From NCBI RefSeq assembly GCF_029870955.1, contig NZ_PGFQ01000003.1, forward strand, positions 1 to 64,000: a stretch of 64,000 nucleotides of DNA, written 5' to 3'. Below, in pieces: positions 1 through 8,173 of the stretch. Both the position numbers and the translations under genes were made by a program. The stretch is from Sulfitobacter faviae (GTDB lineage: Bacteria; Pseudomonadota; Alphaproteobacteria; Rhodobacterales; Rhodobacteraceae). The notes under the pieces are model-generated. The model was given only the letters and a program-made list of their open reading frames with translations. It was not told where the DNA came from and did not search any database. The first letter of the stretch is position 1; each line of letters starts with the position of its first letter.

Positions 1-709
1 CCGCGCCTGCGTCCTGCGGCTGCTCACCGCTGTCGATGAACGGGATGATCGAGAAGGTCTGGCCGCCGCGCTGTTCTTCGTTCTGCACGGCGTTGACGCG
101 CAGGTCGCCATCTGGCGTGTTGATCAGCAGCGACAGGTAGTCATTGCCCGTGCGGCTGCTTTTCGCCATCCACGCCGAGCCGACGCGGATCGGTGTGCCC
201 CGAGGCGAGCTGACCTCGATCCGGTAGTCGGGGTGGGTCTCCTCGGATTTGTAGCTGTTCTCGATCAGCATGAACTCCAGATCGAACATCATGTTGGCGA
301 TGTAGCCGGTGAAGGCGTTGTCGGCGTCCATGGCGGTGAGCTCGCCCGAGATCGAGCCGGATTTCATCAGGCCGTTCGAGACCAGCGGGATGATCTCAAA
401 TTCGCCGCTTTGGGCCGCACGCGCCTCTTTCGTCTGCACTGCGTTGACCCGGAACGGGCCGAGGCCGACATCGATCTGCATCGAGATGTAGGGGTTGCCG
501 CTGGTATTGCCGGTCTCGTTCCAGGCCGTGCCGATACGCACCTTGCGGCCTGATTTGTTGACTGCCGTCACGTCAAAATCCGGGCTGCGTTCGGACATCT
601 TGGCCCGCGCCTCCAACTGGATGGCGATATCGAAACGTGTCGAATGGATCATGCCGTTGTACTGAGCGGCTGCGGTCTCGACGTTGCGGGTGAGGGTTCC
701 TGCGAACAT
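1..709 (-). CDS. Tandem DUF736 protein, 3' end cut by window edge
   Basis: This gene begins at an ATG at 709 and runs off the left edge of the window, giving 236 visible residues. The protein is built of two copies of the same unit. The first covers roughly residues 24-100 (key words VRIGTAWNETG and FRVNAVQ) and the second roughly residues 150-225 (IRVGSAWMAKSS and LRVNAVQNEE). This matches DUF736, a small family common on alphaproteobacterial plasmids whose members usually have one unit, so the tandem form is notable. The function is unknown; the linkage to the plasmid backbone array suggests a role in plasmid maintenance or transfer. A copy of the repeated leader motif lies about 90 bases upstream. 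Confidence 0.8.
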   Translation of the reverse strand, partial: MFAGTLTRNVETAAAQYNGMIHSTRFDIAIQLEARAKMSERSPDFDVTAVNKSGRKVRIGTAWNETGNTSGNPYISMQIDVGLGPFRVNAVQTKEARAAQSGEFEIIPLVSNGLMKSGSISGELTAMDADNAFTGYIANMMFDLEFMLIENSYKSEETHPDYRIEVSSPRGTPIRVGSAWMAKSSRTGNDYLSLLINTPDGDLRVNAVQNEEQRGGQTFSIIPFIDSGEQPQDAGA

Positions 710-800
710 GGGATAGTTCCTTTTGGATTGGCCGGTGCCTGACGTTCTTGCCAGCGCATCCGGGATTGCTTTCTCGACCCCTTGAGGGATCACAAACCAG

Positions 801-812
801 AAAGCCTGCTTT
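801..812 (-). repeat. Leader repeat copy A
   Basis: On the minus strand this reads AAAGCAGGCTTT, a 12-base palindrome-like core preceded by a purine run (GAAAGG). It lies about 92 bases upstream of the DUF736 start and is one of six related leader copies in the 1-17 kb block. Confidence 0.55.
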
Positions 813-816
813 CCTT

Positions 817-1134
817 TCAGCCCGCCCACGGGTCAGAGCTGCCGTCCGAGCGGGAATGCCCCGCCCCTCCGGGTGCTACGCCCCTCCCCTGCCCGTCTGG
901 TCTTGATTGGCGGCCCGAATTTTCCGAGCCGCCCTCCGGTCGCGCGATGAAGAACTCTGCCTCTTTTCCGTTCAACCCGTGCCCGCCCCGGTCGGTCAGA
1001 CCGATGCAGCTACCATTCGGCACATAGGTGATGAGGTATTGACCGAGCCGGTCCTTGTGGACAACGTAGCCGGCATTGGCCCAATGCACGGTCTGGCAGG
1101 CATCGACGGCGGCCTTGATTTCATCGAGTGTCAT
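817..1134 (-). CDS. Hypothetical plasmid-backbone protein, 105 aa
   Basis: I do not recognise a named domain. The start is set at the ATG at 1134 because an excellent ribosome-binding site (AAGGAGG) lies 5 bases upstream; the frame extends further but without a better start. The first 70 residues (MTLDEIKAAVDACQTVHWAN onwards, then GLTDRGGHGLNGKEAEFF) look like a compact folded domain. The last 35 residues are rich in G, R, S and P and look disordered. It sits between the DUF736 gene and the DUF6915 gene in the same orientation, so it is probably one member of the same operon. Function unknown. Confidence 0.65.
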   Translation of the reverse strand: MTLDEIKAAVDACQTVHWANAGYVVHKDRLGQYLITYVPNGSCIGLTDRGGHGLNGKEAEFFIARPEGGSENSGRQSRPDGQGRGVAPGGAGHSRSDGSSDPWAG

Positions 1135-1172
1135 GCGAACCTCCTTACGAAGAATGGTGGGTAAACGCCGGA

Positions 1173-1200
1173 AGAAGCCCGATCTTCCAACCGGGCTTCT
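1173..1200 (-). other. Intergenic hairpin
   Basis: AGAAGCCCG and CGGGCTTCT form a perfect 9-bp stem with a 10-base loop between two co-directional genes. No U-run follows on the minus strand, so it is more likely an mRNA processing or stabilising hairpin than an intrinsic terminator. Confidence 0.4.
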
Positions 1201-1234
1201 GTGCGGCATTCATTTGGCGAAGAGCCGGGACCTA

Positions 1235-1696
1235 TCAGGCGCTTTGCGTGGTTGGCGTTGCGCGCGCCGCCATCCAATCCTTCAGGCCAAGAACCGTTCT
1301 GCCGTCGGCGACCTCGGTGGCCCAGGCAACCCTTGGGTCGCCGCAGGGCTCATTGCCGACATGCCGGTCGATATGACCATTGGCCATCCATGGCTCGGGC
1401 TGGATCCGGCGCAGCCAGTCCGCCATACTCGGGATACGGCCCTGACAGTCTTCTCGAACATGCTGCTCGCCGATCCAACGCACGGGGATCTCTCGACCCG
1501 CGCTATTGGTCAGGGTCAGACCGAAGACACGTTCAGCCTCGAACAGGCCTTGGGCATGGTGGCGCAAGGCTCTGTGCGTGAAGAGCGCAAGGTGCTCTTT
1601 CGAGGCATCGAACCAGTCGTGCACAGCCTGATAGTCAGACGGCACCCCGCCGAATTTTCGGGCCGAGCTTTCGGCATGATGAAGCGGATGCGCCAT
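1235..1696 (-). CDS. DUF6915 family protein
   Basis: The product is 153 residues from the ATG at 1696, which has a good GAGGGGC ribosome-binding site; the open frame extends upstream but overlaps the neighbouring gene. Residues 1-100 carry the family words MAHPLHHAESSARKFGG, FTHRALRHHAQG and VRWIGEQHVRED, then PSMADWLRRIQPEPWM. The family is of unknown function and is found in plasmid and phage-like regions. The start lies one base from the stop of the DUF6878 gene, so the two are almost certainly co-transcribed and probably translationally coupled. The C-terminal 50 residues are less conserved-looking. Confidence 0.8.
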   Translation of the reverse strand: MAHPLHHAESSARKFGGVPSDYQAVHDWFDASKEHLALFTHRALRHHAQGLFEAERVFGLTLTNSAGREIPVRWIGEQHVREDCQGRIPSMADWLRRIQPEPWMANGHIDRHVGNEPCGDPRVAWATEVADGRTVLGLKDWMAARATPTTQSA

Positions 1697-1697
1697 C

Positions 1698-2084
1698 TCA
1701 AAGCCCCTCGTCATAGCTGTGAGAACATTCGACATAGCGATCCGCATGATCGAGCGTGATGCTGTCGGCGGTGATGTCCCAGGTCAGCGTGCCGTAGCCG
1801 CCCTCGTTGTTCTCAAACCCCGGGTGATGGTGATAGGCGAGCGACCAGGCGAAATCGCCCACGGCGGTGACAAGCGCTTCCGGCAGTTTGACCTCCGCAG
1901 GCTGCACATTCACGTCCTCGACATTGCCAGAGTCGCCATAGCCTTCGTATTCGGCGGTGACCTCGCTGATGCCAAGCGCACGTAGTTGTGCGATCAGCTC
2001 CGCTCGGGATGCCTTCAGGGTGGTTTCGCGCTCGGCGCGCCACTGAGCCGCCATTGCGGCATAGTCGATCTGGGGATTGGTCAT
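1698..2084 (-). CDS. DUF6878 family protein
   Basis: A 128-residue acidic protein starting at the ATG at 2084 (MTNPQIDYAAMAAQWRAERE). The middle and C-terminal part carries the family signature FAWSLAYHHHPGFENNEGG followed by GTLTWDI and DSITLDHADRYVE. Its biochemical role is unknown. It is tightly packed upstream of the DUF6915 gene and downstream of the large methyltransferase/helicase gene, the usual order in this kind of plasmid array. A copy of the repeated leader motif lies about 110 bases upstream. Confidence 0.8.
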   Translation of the reverse strand: MTNPQIDYAAMAAQWRAERETTLKASRAELIAQLRALGISEVTAEYEGYGDSGNVEDVNVQPAEVKLPEALVTAVGDFAWSLAYHHHPGFENNEGGYGTLTWDITADSITLDHADRYVECSHSYDEGL

Positions 2085-2192
2085 GGGTCTGTCCTCTTGT
2101 CTGAATTTGGGGCGCGCGCAGGCGTGCCATTGGCCTGCCCGCGCGCCCGGAACGCGCAGACCGGTCAAATCCCGATCCGCGACGCCCCACCC

Positions 2193-2204
2193 AAAGCCTG
2201 CTTT
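2193..2204 (-). repeat. Leader repeat copy B
   Basis: AAAGCAGGCTTT on the minus strand, directly after the helicase stop codon and about 110 bases before the DUF6878 start. The core is identical to copy A, with a purine-rich flank (GAAAAGCC). Confidence 0.55.
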
Positions 2205-2210
2205 GGCTTT

Positions 2211-5200
2211 TCAGGCGGCTTGGTCTGCCGCCTTGCTGGTTCCCTGCCCCACGATCCGTGCCAGAATGCCCAATGTATCGACCCCTTCCTCATGCGGCAG
2301 GAACACCCGCAGCTGGAAGGCGATGATCTCGGTGAAGCAGCCGAGGGCTTTGAGGCCATCAATCATGCCCCGATCCGCACCACCAAGCTCGAGGCGCATC
2401 TCGCCAGCGACCCGGCGGCGGGTCAGGGTCAGGCCGCGGCCCAGATCGACAGGCGCGGTGGTTCCGAGGGCTGCGGTCAGCATCTCCTGCGGCGTTTGCG
2501 GGTCGGAGACGAGGAAGCGGGCGCGCAGCGCGGCCGCCCCGTCCTCGCTCAGCGTCCGCCCGATCATGGCCGTCGCCCCGTCGGGCGTGACCCGGTAGAT
2601 GCGCTCATTGGTGGTCGGAATGTCCTTCCAGATCGGCAGCAGGAGACCGGTCAGCAGATAGAGCTTGGTTGTGGTGGTCTTCGGCAGGGCAGCCGCCTCT
2701 TCATCCCAGAGCCGAATGAACTCAGACTTGCCGATCTCTTCCCAGGCCGAGGACTCGAAGCGCATCTCCTCAAGGTAGCTCGACCCGTTGGGCCGTACCG
2801 CCTTGCGCATCAGCGTCACGATATCCTCGTCATACATCTGCATGGGGCGGGCCGAAATGAGCGCGGCGCGGCCGGAGGCGCGATTCACCATCGTGGTCTT
2901 GTCCAGATTGCGCGATATGGCCTCTTCGGCCCCAAGAACGTGGACCGGGTCGGTGACTTCCAGTCCGATGATCCGCGTCACGGCGCCGGATTTCGGGCAG
3001 GTCCAGAGATCCTCTGTGGAGACCTGTTCGATCTTTTCGCCGCGCAGGGTTTCCACGCCGAGATCGAGCATGCCTGCCGCGCGCGCCCGTTCCGTCTGAT
3101 CAGCGATCCGGCGCATGAATTCGGCAAAGAGCGCGTTCTGCATGTGGATGGGAAGGGCAAGCACCCGATTGAGAAACCGCTGGATCGGGGGAAGCTCTTC
3201 GAGCAGCACACCGTCCTTGTCGATCAGCCGCAGGGCCGTCCAGTCGGTGAAGCTCTCGTAGCTCATCGCCTCGGCGCGCCCAGCGGCAAGATCGGCGAAA
3301 TACCCACGCAGCGCCGCCCGCGCGATCGGGCTTTCGAGATTGTCCTCCTCCCGGAACATGCCCTGCGAGCCGGTCTCGCGCTGGCCTTTGGTGAGGGCCC
3401 CAAGCTGATTGAGGCGTTTCGCGATCGTCGAGGTGAAGCGCTTCTCGCCATGCACATCTGAGGTGCAGACCCGGAAGAACGGCGCGCTGACCTGAGCCGA
3501 GCGATGCGTGCGACCAAGCCCTGGATGGCCGCATCGGCGCGCCAGCCGGGCTCCAGCAGGTAGTGCCGCCGCCGTTTCTGGTTCTTCGCCGTTTGGGCCG
3601 CGTGATAGGACCGGCCCGTCCCGCCCGCATCGGAGAAGATCAGGATATCCTTTTCGCCGTCCATGAAGGCTTGGGTTTCGGAGGAATTGCTGCTGGCGGC
3701 GCGCTTCTCGATGAAGAGATGGCCGTCCTCGGCCTTGAGGGGCCGGATAGATCGGCCTGTGACTTCTGCCACGGCCTCGTCGCCAAAGGCCCAGAGGATC
3801 TGGTCGAGCGCCGAGGGGATCGGGGCCAGCGTCATCAAATCCATCATGGCCGCGTCACGAAGGGCAAGCGCCTCGCGCGAGACGACCAGCGCGCCGGTCT
3901 CGTCCCTGAGCGGCTCGGCCACCATAGTGCCGTCGATCTCGACCAGCTTTTGCGCGTGGATCGGGAAAGCCTGTTCGAGGTAGCCCAGAACATAATCGCG
4001 CTGCGTCAAGGCACCCTCGACCAGCTCGTCTTCCGGGTCCGTCGTTTCAAGCCGGCGTTTCAGCAGGCTCTCGCCTGTCGAGACGACCTGGATGACGCAA
4101 GCCTTGCCTGCGGCCAGATCTTCCTCGATGGCGCGGATGATGGTCGGGGCCTTCATGCCCATCAGGAGATGGTTGAAGAAGCGCTGCTTCGTGCTTTCAA
4201 AGCGGGACTTGGCCGAAGCGCGTGCGGCAGAGGCATTGGTCTCCCCCGAGGCATCGTTGACACCGGTCGCCGTCAGCGCCGCCTCGAGATTGTGGTGGAT
4301 CGTCCGAAACGCGCCCGCATAGGCGTCGTAGACCTCGATCTGGGCCGGGGTGAGCGCGTGTTCGAGAACGTCATATTCCACGCCATCGAAGCTTAGGGCA
4401 CGGGCCGTATAGAGGCCGAGCGTCTTGAGATCGCGCGCGACCACCTCCATGGCGGCAACGCCGCCGGCTTCCATTGCCGAGACGAAGCTCTCGCGGCTCG
4501 GGAAGGGGTATTCCGGCCCCTGCCCCCAAAGCCCAAGCCGCGCGGCATAGGCCAGGTTATGCACGCTCGTGGCACCCGTAGCCGAGATGTAGAAGACGCG
4601 GGCGCGCGGGGCGGCCAGTTGCAGACGAAGGCCTGCGAGGCCCTGCTGCGAGGGTTTGACCCCCCTGCCCTGCTCTGACCCGGCCGCGTTCTGCATGGCG
4701 TGAGCCTCGTCGAAGGCCAGCACGCCGTCGAAGTCGTCGCCCATCCAGTCGAGGATCTGGCTCAGCCGCGTGGTGCCGCATTTGCCCGCGGACCGCAGCG
4801 TGGCGTAGGTGACGAAGAGGATCCCGTCACCCATCGGGACGGGCTGGTCCGGTTTCCATTTGGAAAGCGGCTGGATGTCGGCTGGCGAGCCGCCAAGATC
4901 GGTCCAGTCGCGGATCGCGTCCTCGATAAGCGTGGCGGATTTGGAGACCCAGATCGCTTTCCTGCGTCCGGCCAGCCAGTTCACGAGAATGAGCCCCGCG
5001 CATTCGCGCCCCTTGCCGCAACCGGTGCCATCTCCGAGGAAATACCCGAGGCGATAGTGACACGCATACGGGTCATCATCGGCACGCGTCAGCTTTGTCT
5101 GGTCGTCATCGATCGTGAACCGGCCTGGCAAATCACGCCCATGGGCATCATGCGCCATGATGATGGTTTCCAGCTGTGCCTCTGAGAGATGTCCCTCCTC

Positions 5201-6472
5201 GATCAGCCTGGCGGGCAGACGCAAGTCATCACTGCCCGTGTTTGAGGGCATGGGCGGGGCAACCGAGGCCATGGCGATGCTTTCGACGAGCGGCGTGGGA
5301 TGTTCTTGCGCACCCGCGATCTCGATCCGCTGCGGACGGTAGCGCGCATAGATGTCCGAGACGGGCGTGTTGTCGCGCGGGGCCTCAAGGCTTGTGAAAG
5401 TGAGCGGTATGGCGGCGTTGGTCTGAGCGTTGGACGCCGCAACTTTGGCAACTGGGCGCTTGCGCGTGACAAGTAGTGGACCGACCGATCGCGCATGAGG
5501 GTTTGTCGCCGCCCGTTGGACGGGGCGCGTCTCAGGCCGGTTTGCGGCCACGGTGTCAACAAAAGGAAGGGCTTCCTCCAGATCCTGAACCGCGGCGCGG
5601 ATCATCTCGCCGTCCTCCTGCACCTTGTCGAAGACCATCAGCTGGGTTTCCACAGTTGTGCCGAGCTTGCGGTAGACCTGCCCCGGTATTGTGAGTGCCA
5701 AGCGCGGCGTAAGGAGGCCGCAGGCGCGTGCCCAATGCGCGGCATCGCGTTCGGGAGTGAATCCCGGCAGCATGATCGCCACCAGCCGCCCGCCGGGTGC
5801 CAGGCGCTTGGCAGCCCCGATGAGATGTTTGGCGGCGATGTGTTTGTCCCGGGCGCGATCGACCGAGGAGGCGAAGGGCGGGTTCATCACCACGATGTCG
5901 GGCAGAACCGGCGTCTGCAGCAGATCGTCGATATGCTCGCCGTCATGGCCCGTCACCTCGCCGCCGAAGAGGGCCCGCAGGAGGCGCTGGCGAAAGGGGT
6001 CGATCTCGTTGAGCAAAAGCGTGGCACCGGCCCGGGCGGCGAAAGCAGCAAGGGCACTTGTGCCAGCCGACGGCTCCAGAACGGTCTCGCCTTTGCGGAT
6101 CGCTGCGGCCCGCACGACAAGGGCTGCGTATGGCAGCGGCGTGGAAAACTGCTGCAGCCGGATCTGCTGCTCCGAGCGGCGCGTTTCCGTCAGGAGCCGT
6201 GAGGCAAGCAGCTTTGCCGCGGCGATGTCACCTGCCGCGCCGTCCCCACGCAGCAGCATTTGGACGGCAGCGGCCTGCATCAGGTCATAGGCCATGCGCC
6301 AGTCCCAGGCACCGCCGGCATCGCTGCCATGAAACGTCTCGCGCATGATGCGCGCCAGCGCTGAGCTACGCAGGGGTTGGTGGTCGATCTGCGCGCCGAT
6401 CTGCGCGAGGGCAGAGACGAGATCAGCGCCGGAATCGACGGGAGCGTGATGCGTTGAGCAAGGCTTGGCCAT
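2211..6472 (-). pseudogene. Methyltransferase / strawberry-notch-type helicase, one frameshift
   Basis: A very large plasmid protein, about 1,420 residues if one lost base is restored. The start is the ATG at 6472. Residues about 130-240 form a SAM-dependent methyltransferase (VLEPSAGT, catalytic NPPF at about 197-200). Residues about 480-1,000 form a superfamily 2 helicase of strawberry-notch type, with Walker A GDGTGCGKGR near 481 and a DEAH box near 588. The frame breaks at about 3514, exactly inside the helicase motif VI: GLG followed by RTHRSAQ is recovered only if one C is added to the CC at 3514-3515. The second part continues intact to 2211 (ending TSKAADQAA). The family is linked to plasmid transfer or defence, but no precise role is established. 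The single lost base may be a sequencing error. Confidence 0.8.
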
Positions 6473-6514
6473 GGGATTTTTCCTTTGGATGAGGGTCTGA
6501 ATTCCAAAGGACAA

Positions 6515-6526
6515 AAAGCCAGCTTT
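6515..6526 (-). repeat. Leader repeat copy C
   Basis: AAAGCTGGCTTT on the minus strand, 43 bases before the helicase start, flanked by a CCCCTTTTGGGG palindrome at 6527-6538. Confidence 0.55.
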
Positions 6527-6587
6527 CCCCTTTTGGGGTTAAGGATCTGAAATCAAGAACCGGAGCGGGGCAGGACTGCCAATGCGA

Positions 6588-6983
6588 TCAGACGTCATCG
6601 GTCTTTGCGGCAAGGTCACGGAGCCAAGCAGAAAACGCGGCTTCACTCACCTGATCGGCGGCAAGGTCCTCCATCATCCGGACACCCTTCCCGGGATCGG
6701 GCCGCAGATTTACGCCATTGAGCCGCAAGAACGCAAAAGCGGCCACGAATGCTGTTCGCTTGTTGCCATCGACAAAGGCATGCGCTTTGGCAAGACCATA
6801 GGCATAAGCTGCCGCAATCGCGAACACATCCACGTCCTCATAGGACGCGCGGTTCATTGCCCGTGTGCATCCCATTTCCAAAAGGGCCGGATCGCGGGTG
6901 CCTGGCGCACCGCCGTGGCGCGCGATCTGGCGATCATGGACGACGTACGAAGCGGCCAGCGGAATCCAGACCCAATCGCTCAT
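6588..6983 (-). CDS. doc: Doc-type Fic-fold toxin
   Basis: The product is 131 residues and carries the Fic/Doc active-site motif HAFVDGNKRTAF at residues 68-79, with the catalytic histidine first and the nucleotide-binding DGNKR following. Doc toxins phosphorylate elongation factor EF-Tu and arrest translation. The length matches Doc proteins. The start codon overlaps the stop of the upstream antitoxin gene (ATGA), the usual coupling in toxin-antitoxin operons. It presumably stabilises the plasmid. The partner here is an AbrB-fold protein rather than a classic Phd. Confidence 0.85.
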   Translation of the reverse strand: MSDWVWIPLAASYVVHDRQIARHGGAPGTRDPALLEMGCTRAMNRASYEDVDVFAIAAAYAYGLAKAHAFVDGNKRTAFVAAFAFLRLNGVNLRPDPGKGVRMMEDLAADQVSEAAFSAWLRDLAAKTDDV

Positions 6984-7204
6984 GCAAGTGCTTGGAGCAG
7001 ATCGCGGTTCTCATCCATGACGATCTCGGCGGCGGCAAGCGCGGCCTGAAGTTCCGGGTTTTCCGTCATCAGCTTCAGCCCGCCATCATCCGTGCGCACG
7101 GCATAGAGGGTATCCCCCTCCTTGGCATCCAGGAGCGCGAGCATCTCTGTGCTGAGTGTCATGACGGCGGAATTGCCGACCTTGCGGATTTTGGCTTCGA
7201 TCAT
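6980..7204 (-). CDS. AbrB/MazE-type antitoxin of the Doc pair
   Basis: A 74-residue protein with an N-terminal AbrB/SpoVT swapped-hairpin domain (MIEAKIRKVGNSAVMTLSTE, then LDAKEGDTLYAV at about residues 25-36) and a helical tail (LQAALAAAEIVMDENRDLLQ) suited to neutralising the toxin. It is the first gene of a two-gene operon and overlaps doc by 4 bases. A pair of adjacent 8-bp palindromes just upstream (7223-7238) is a plausible autoregulatory operator. Confidence 0.8.
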   Translation of the reverse strand: MIEAKIRKVGNSAVMTLSTEMLALLDAKEGDTLYAVRTDDGGLKLMTENPELQAALAAAEIVMDENRDLLQALA

Positions 7205-7222
7205 GGCAGGGCCCGTATGGTT

Positions 7223-7238
7223 ATACGTATGTATATAC
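7223..7238 (-). promoter_or_regulatory. Putative antitoxin operator
   Basis: Two abutting perfect 8-bp palindromes, ATACGTAT and GTATATAC, lie 19 bases upstream of the antitoxin start in an otherwise GC-rich region. AbrB-fold antitoxins bind such AT-rich palindromes and repress their own operon; binding here is inferred. Confidence 0.45.
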
Positions 7239-7255
7239 GAGACCTCTGCGCTAGG

Positions 7256-7402
7256 TCAAGTTTGCTCCTGGCGCTTTTCGTCAATCAACGTCTGCAACTG
7301 ATGCAACGCGTGGGCGTGCGATATCGGCGGGCGCGGATCTTTGAGCGCTTCCTGCACCCTGGATCGAAACCAGGCATCGTGGGATTTCGTTTCAGCGGTC
7401 AC
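7256..7402 (-). CDS. Short antitoxin-like (stability determinant) ORF, possibly a remnant
   Basis: The minus strand reads 48 residues from a GTG at 7402 (VTAETKSHDAWFRSRVQEAL, then KDPRPPISHAHALHQLQTLIDEKR). This resembles the small stability-determinant antitoxins that pair with RelE-type toxins (AYDAWFRAKVQ and DDPRPxIPH motifs). No toxin gene follows: the Doc module lies directly downstream. There is no ATG, and an in-frame stop lies 13 codons upstream of the GTG, so the gene is probably 5'-damaged. Confidence 0.35.
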   Translation of the reverse strand: MTAETKSHDAWFRSRVQEALKDPRPPISHAHALHQLQTLIDEKRQEQT

Positions 7403-7589
7403 GGAAATGGTCGTCGAGCCCCCTATCCAGAAGCTCGCCTAGGTAACTCGGCATATCGGCAACGCTCAGAGCGACCTGAGACCGGCGGTCGGGGATTGGA
7501 CCCTGGACCCGTCGACTTTGTCGCAGGCCTGTTTGCGATCTGAAGGCTGTTTCAACTCGGGTCCCCTATTGACGCGATGATCGAACGTT

Positions 7590-7740
7590 ACAGCAAAGTT
7601 TCCCGAACGATAAGAGCCTTGAAATCTCTATCTCTTTCATCGCCTCAAGCCACCCCTCGACATAGGCGGCGCTCTGGTCGAATTCAGGTTCCACCCCGAT
7701 TTGCGCGCAAAGCATGCAGTTTCCGATTTCCGCGACTTAT
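7590..7740 (-). pseudogene. ArdC-family antirestriction fragment
   Basis: In a gap without an intact gene the minus strand encodes VAEIGNCMLCAQIGVEP followed by SAAYVEGWLEAMK. This matches the C-terminal part of ArdC-like metalloproteases (consensus VAEIGxAFLCADLG, then HAAYxxSWLKVLK). Upstream and downstream parts of the gene are absent. It appears to be a remnant of a second ardC-like gene; the intact one lies at 15419-16357. Ends are approximate. Confidence 0.5.
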
Positions 7741-7765
7741 CCTGACAGTCAATCCAAGAAAGCTA

Positions 7766-8173
7766 TCATTTCTGCTTGTCACATTGCTTGATCAGCCATT
7801 TGTGCAAGGCGGGGGCTTGGTCGGGTTTGGTTCTGAAATCCGCCGCCTGTTCGAGGAGCGCGCGCATGGCTTTGCCGTCTTTGCCGAGGGATTTGTTAGG
7901 CCAGTGGGGTTTGTGCGCTTCCCATGCTGTCAGATAGCCGTCAGCCCAGATGGAAAACAGGACCGGGTCCGCCGGGAACAGCACCTCTGCCGGAGCACCG
8001 TCTCGCAGCAAGGACAGACGGTGATTGTAGGCTATTACGATCAGGTCGAGGAGTTTTTGCAAGTCCGCATCGGAGGCGAGATCGTCTGCCACTACATTGA
8101 AAATCGTGACGATCCACTCGGAGGGTTTGATGAACTTGGGCGCGGTGCAAAGACCTGTCAAAAAGCCTTCCAT
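7766..8173 (-). CDS. UPF0149 (YecA/YgfB-like) family protein
   Basis: A 135-residue protein beginning MEGFLTGLCTAPKFIKPSEW, the recognisable UPF0149 signature (a G-hydrophobic-T-A/G-L stretch followed by xxPSEW). The remainder is helical. No SEC-C zinc motif is present at the C-terminus. The start overlaps the last 16 bases of the upstream gene, implying co-translation. Members of this family are small all-helical proteins of uncertain function; here it is part of the plasmid array. Confidence 0.7.
   Translation of the reverse strand: MEGFLTGLCTAPKFIKPSEWIVTIFNVVADDLASDADLQKLLDLIVIAYNHRLSLLRDGAPAEVLFPADPVLFSIWADGYLTAWEAHKPHWPNKSLGKDGKAMRALLEQAADFRTKPDQAPALHKWLIKQCDKQK

Noticed and set aside
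1986..3461. Plus-strand open frame of 491 codons
   Set aside because: It lies opposite the helicase and DUF6878 genes, crosses their boundaries and has no family-like sequence. High GC content leaves the antisense frame open.
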